5,181 nt of DNA. Origin: Candidatus Njordarchaeum guaymasense (GTDB lineage: Archaea > Asgardarchaeota > Njordarchaeia > Njordarchaeales > Njordarchaeaceae). The notes under the pieces were generated by a model that saw nothing but the letters and a program-made list of their open reading frames with translations, was not told where the DNA came from and did no database searches. This document shows positions 5,129 to 5,181 of the stretch, in pieces. Position numbers and translations under genes: made by a program. Location: contig JAUQYT010000020.1 of the NCBI GenBank assembly GCA_030587605.1, forward strand, positions 1 through 5,181. The letters run 5' to 3'. How positions within the stretch are numbered: position 1 is the first letter of the stretch; every line of letters begins with the position of its first letter.

Positions 5129-5181
5129 GATGAATTTACTCCCTGGATCTGTATGCCCTGAAGTTTGATTTGCTTCTCCAT
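5125..5181 (-). CDS. C-terminal end of an unknown gene running off the window
   Basis: A minus-strand frame enters at the window edge and reads MEKQIKLQGIQIQGVNSS before TGA at 5125-5127, which overlaps the ATG of the winged-helix gene as ATGA. The first visible codon happens to be ATG, so it could be an 18-residue leader peptide, but it is more likely the tail of a longer gene. The overlap implies translational coupling and an operon with the next two genes. Too little is visible to name it. Confidence 0.45.
   Translation of the reverse strand: MEKQIKLQGIQIQGVNSS

Noticed and set aside
1..5181. tRNA genes, CRISPR arrays, attachment sites
   Set aside because: No tRNA T-loop consensus with cloverleaf pairing, no regularly spaced repeats, and no tRNA-derived direct repeats were found by eye.

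Overview
The window looks archaeal, most likely from a mesophilic Thermoproteota/Thaumarchaeota-type lineage, though the phylum is a guess. The archaeal reading rests on TATA-like boxes that sit about 25-30 bases upstream of start codons (the leaderless or short-leader layout), on patchy Shine-Dalgarno use, and on the mix of gene types. No rRNA, tRNA or CRISPR array was seen.

Layout: (1) 24-611, minus strand: an unrecognised two-helix membrane protein with a soluble C-terminal domain. (2) About 612-705: a divergent promoter region with a TATA-like box for each direction. (3) 706-900, plus strand: a 64-codon frame that reads like a small two-helix membrane protein but has no normal start codon. 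(4) 983-1313, plus strand: a decayed gene, tentatively a histidine-triad (HIT) family remnant with a frameshift and in-frame stops. (5) About 1314-1722: no gene I can support. (6) 1723-3144, plus strand: three tiny, tightly packed reading frames (A, B and C) that look like a small operon or the relic of a mobile element. Frame A carries an in-frame stop. Frame B is split by a complete insertion sequence. (7) 1994-2949: that insertion sequence, an IS481-type element of 956 bp with 27-bp imperfect terminal inverted repeats, TGT...ACA ends, one apparently intact DDE transposase gene on the minus strand, and a perfect 5-bp target duplication (GAGAT). Removing the element plus one duplication copy restores frame B exactly. 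(8) 3145-5181, minus strand: a likely operon read leftward, made of the tail of an unknown gene at the window edge, a winged-helix protein of the HTH_42/AlkZ-YcaQ superfamily, and a LysE/RhtB-type exporter. It converges on frame C, with the two stop codons back to back.

Functionally, the best-defined unit is the right-hand operon: a DNA-glycosylase-superfamily protein next to a small-molecule exporter, joined to the upstream gene by an ATGA overlap. The centre is a recent transposition scar in an already fragmented small-gene region. No new defence or RNA-guided system is evident. The most unusual items are the cleanly reconstructable gene broken by the insertion, a transposase whose last codons and stop lie inside the terminal repeat, and the HAT triplet where characterised glycosylases of this superfamily carry a Q-x-Q or Q-x-D motif.
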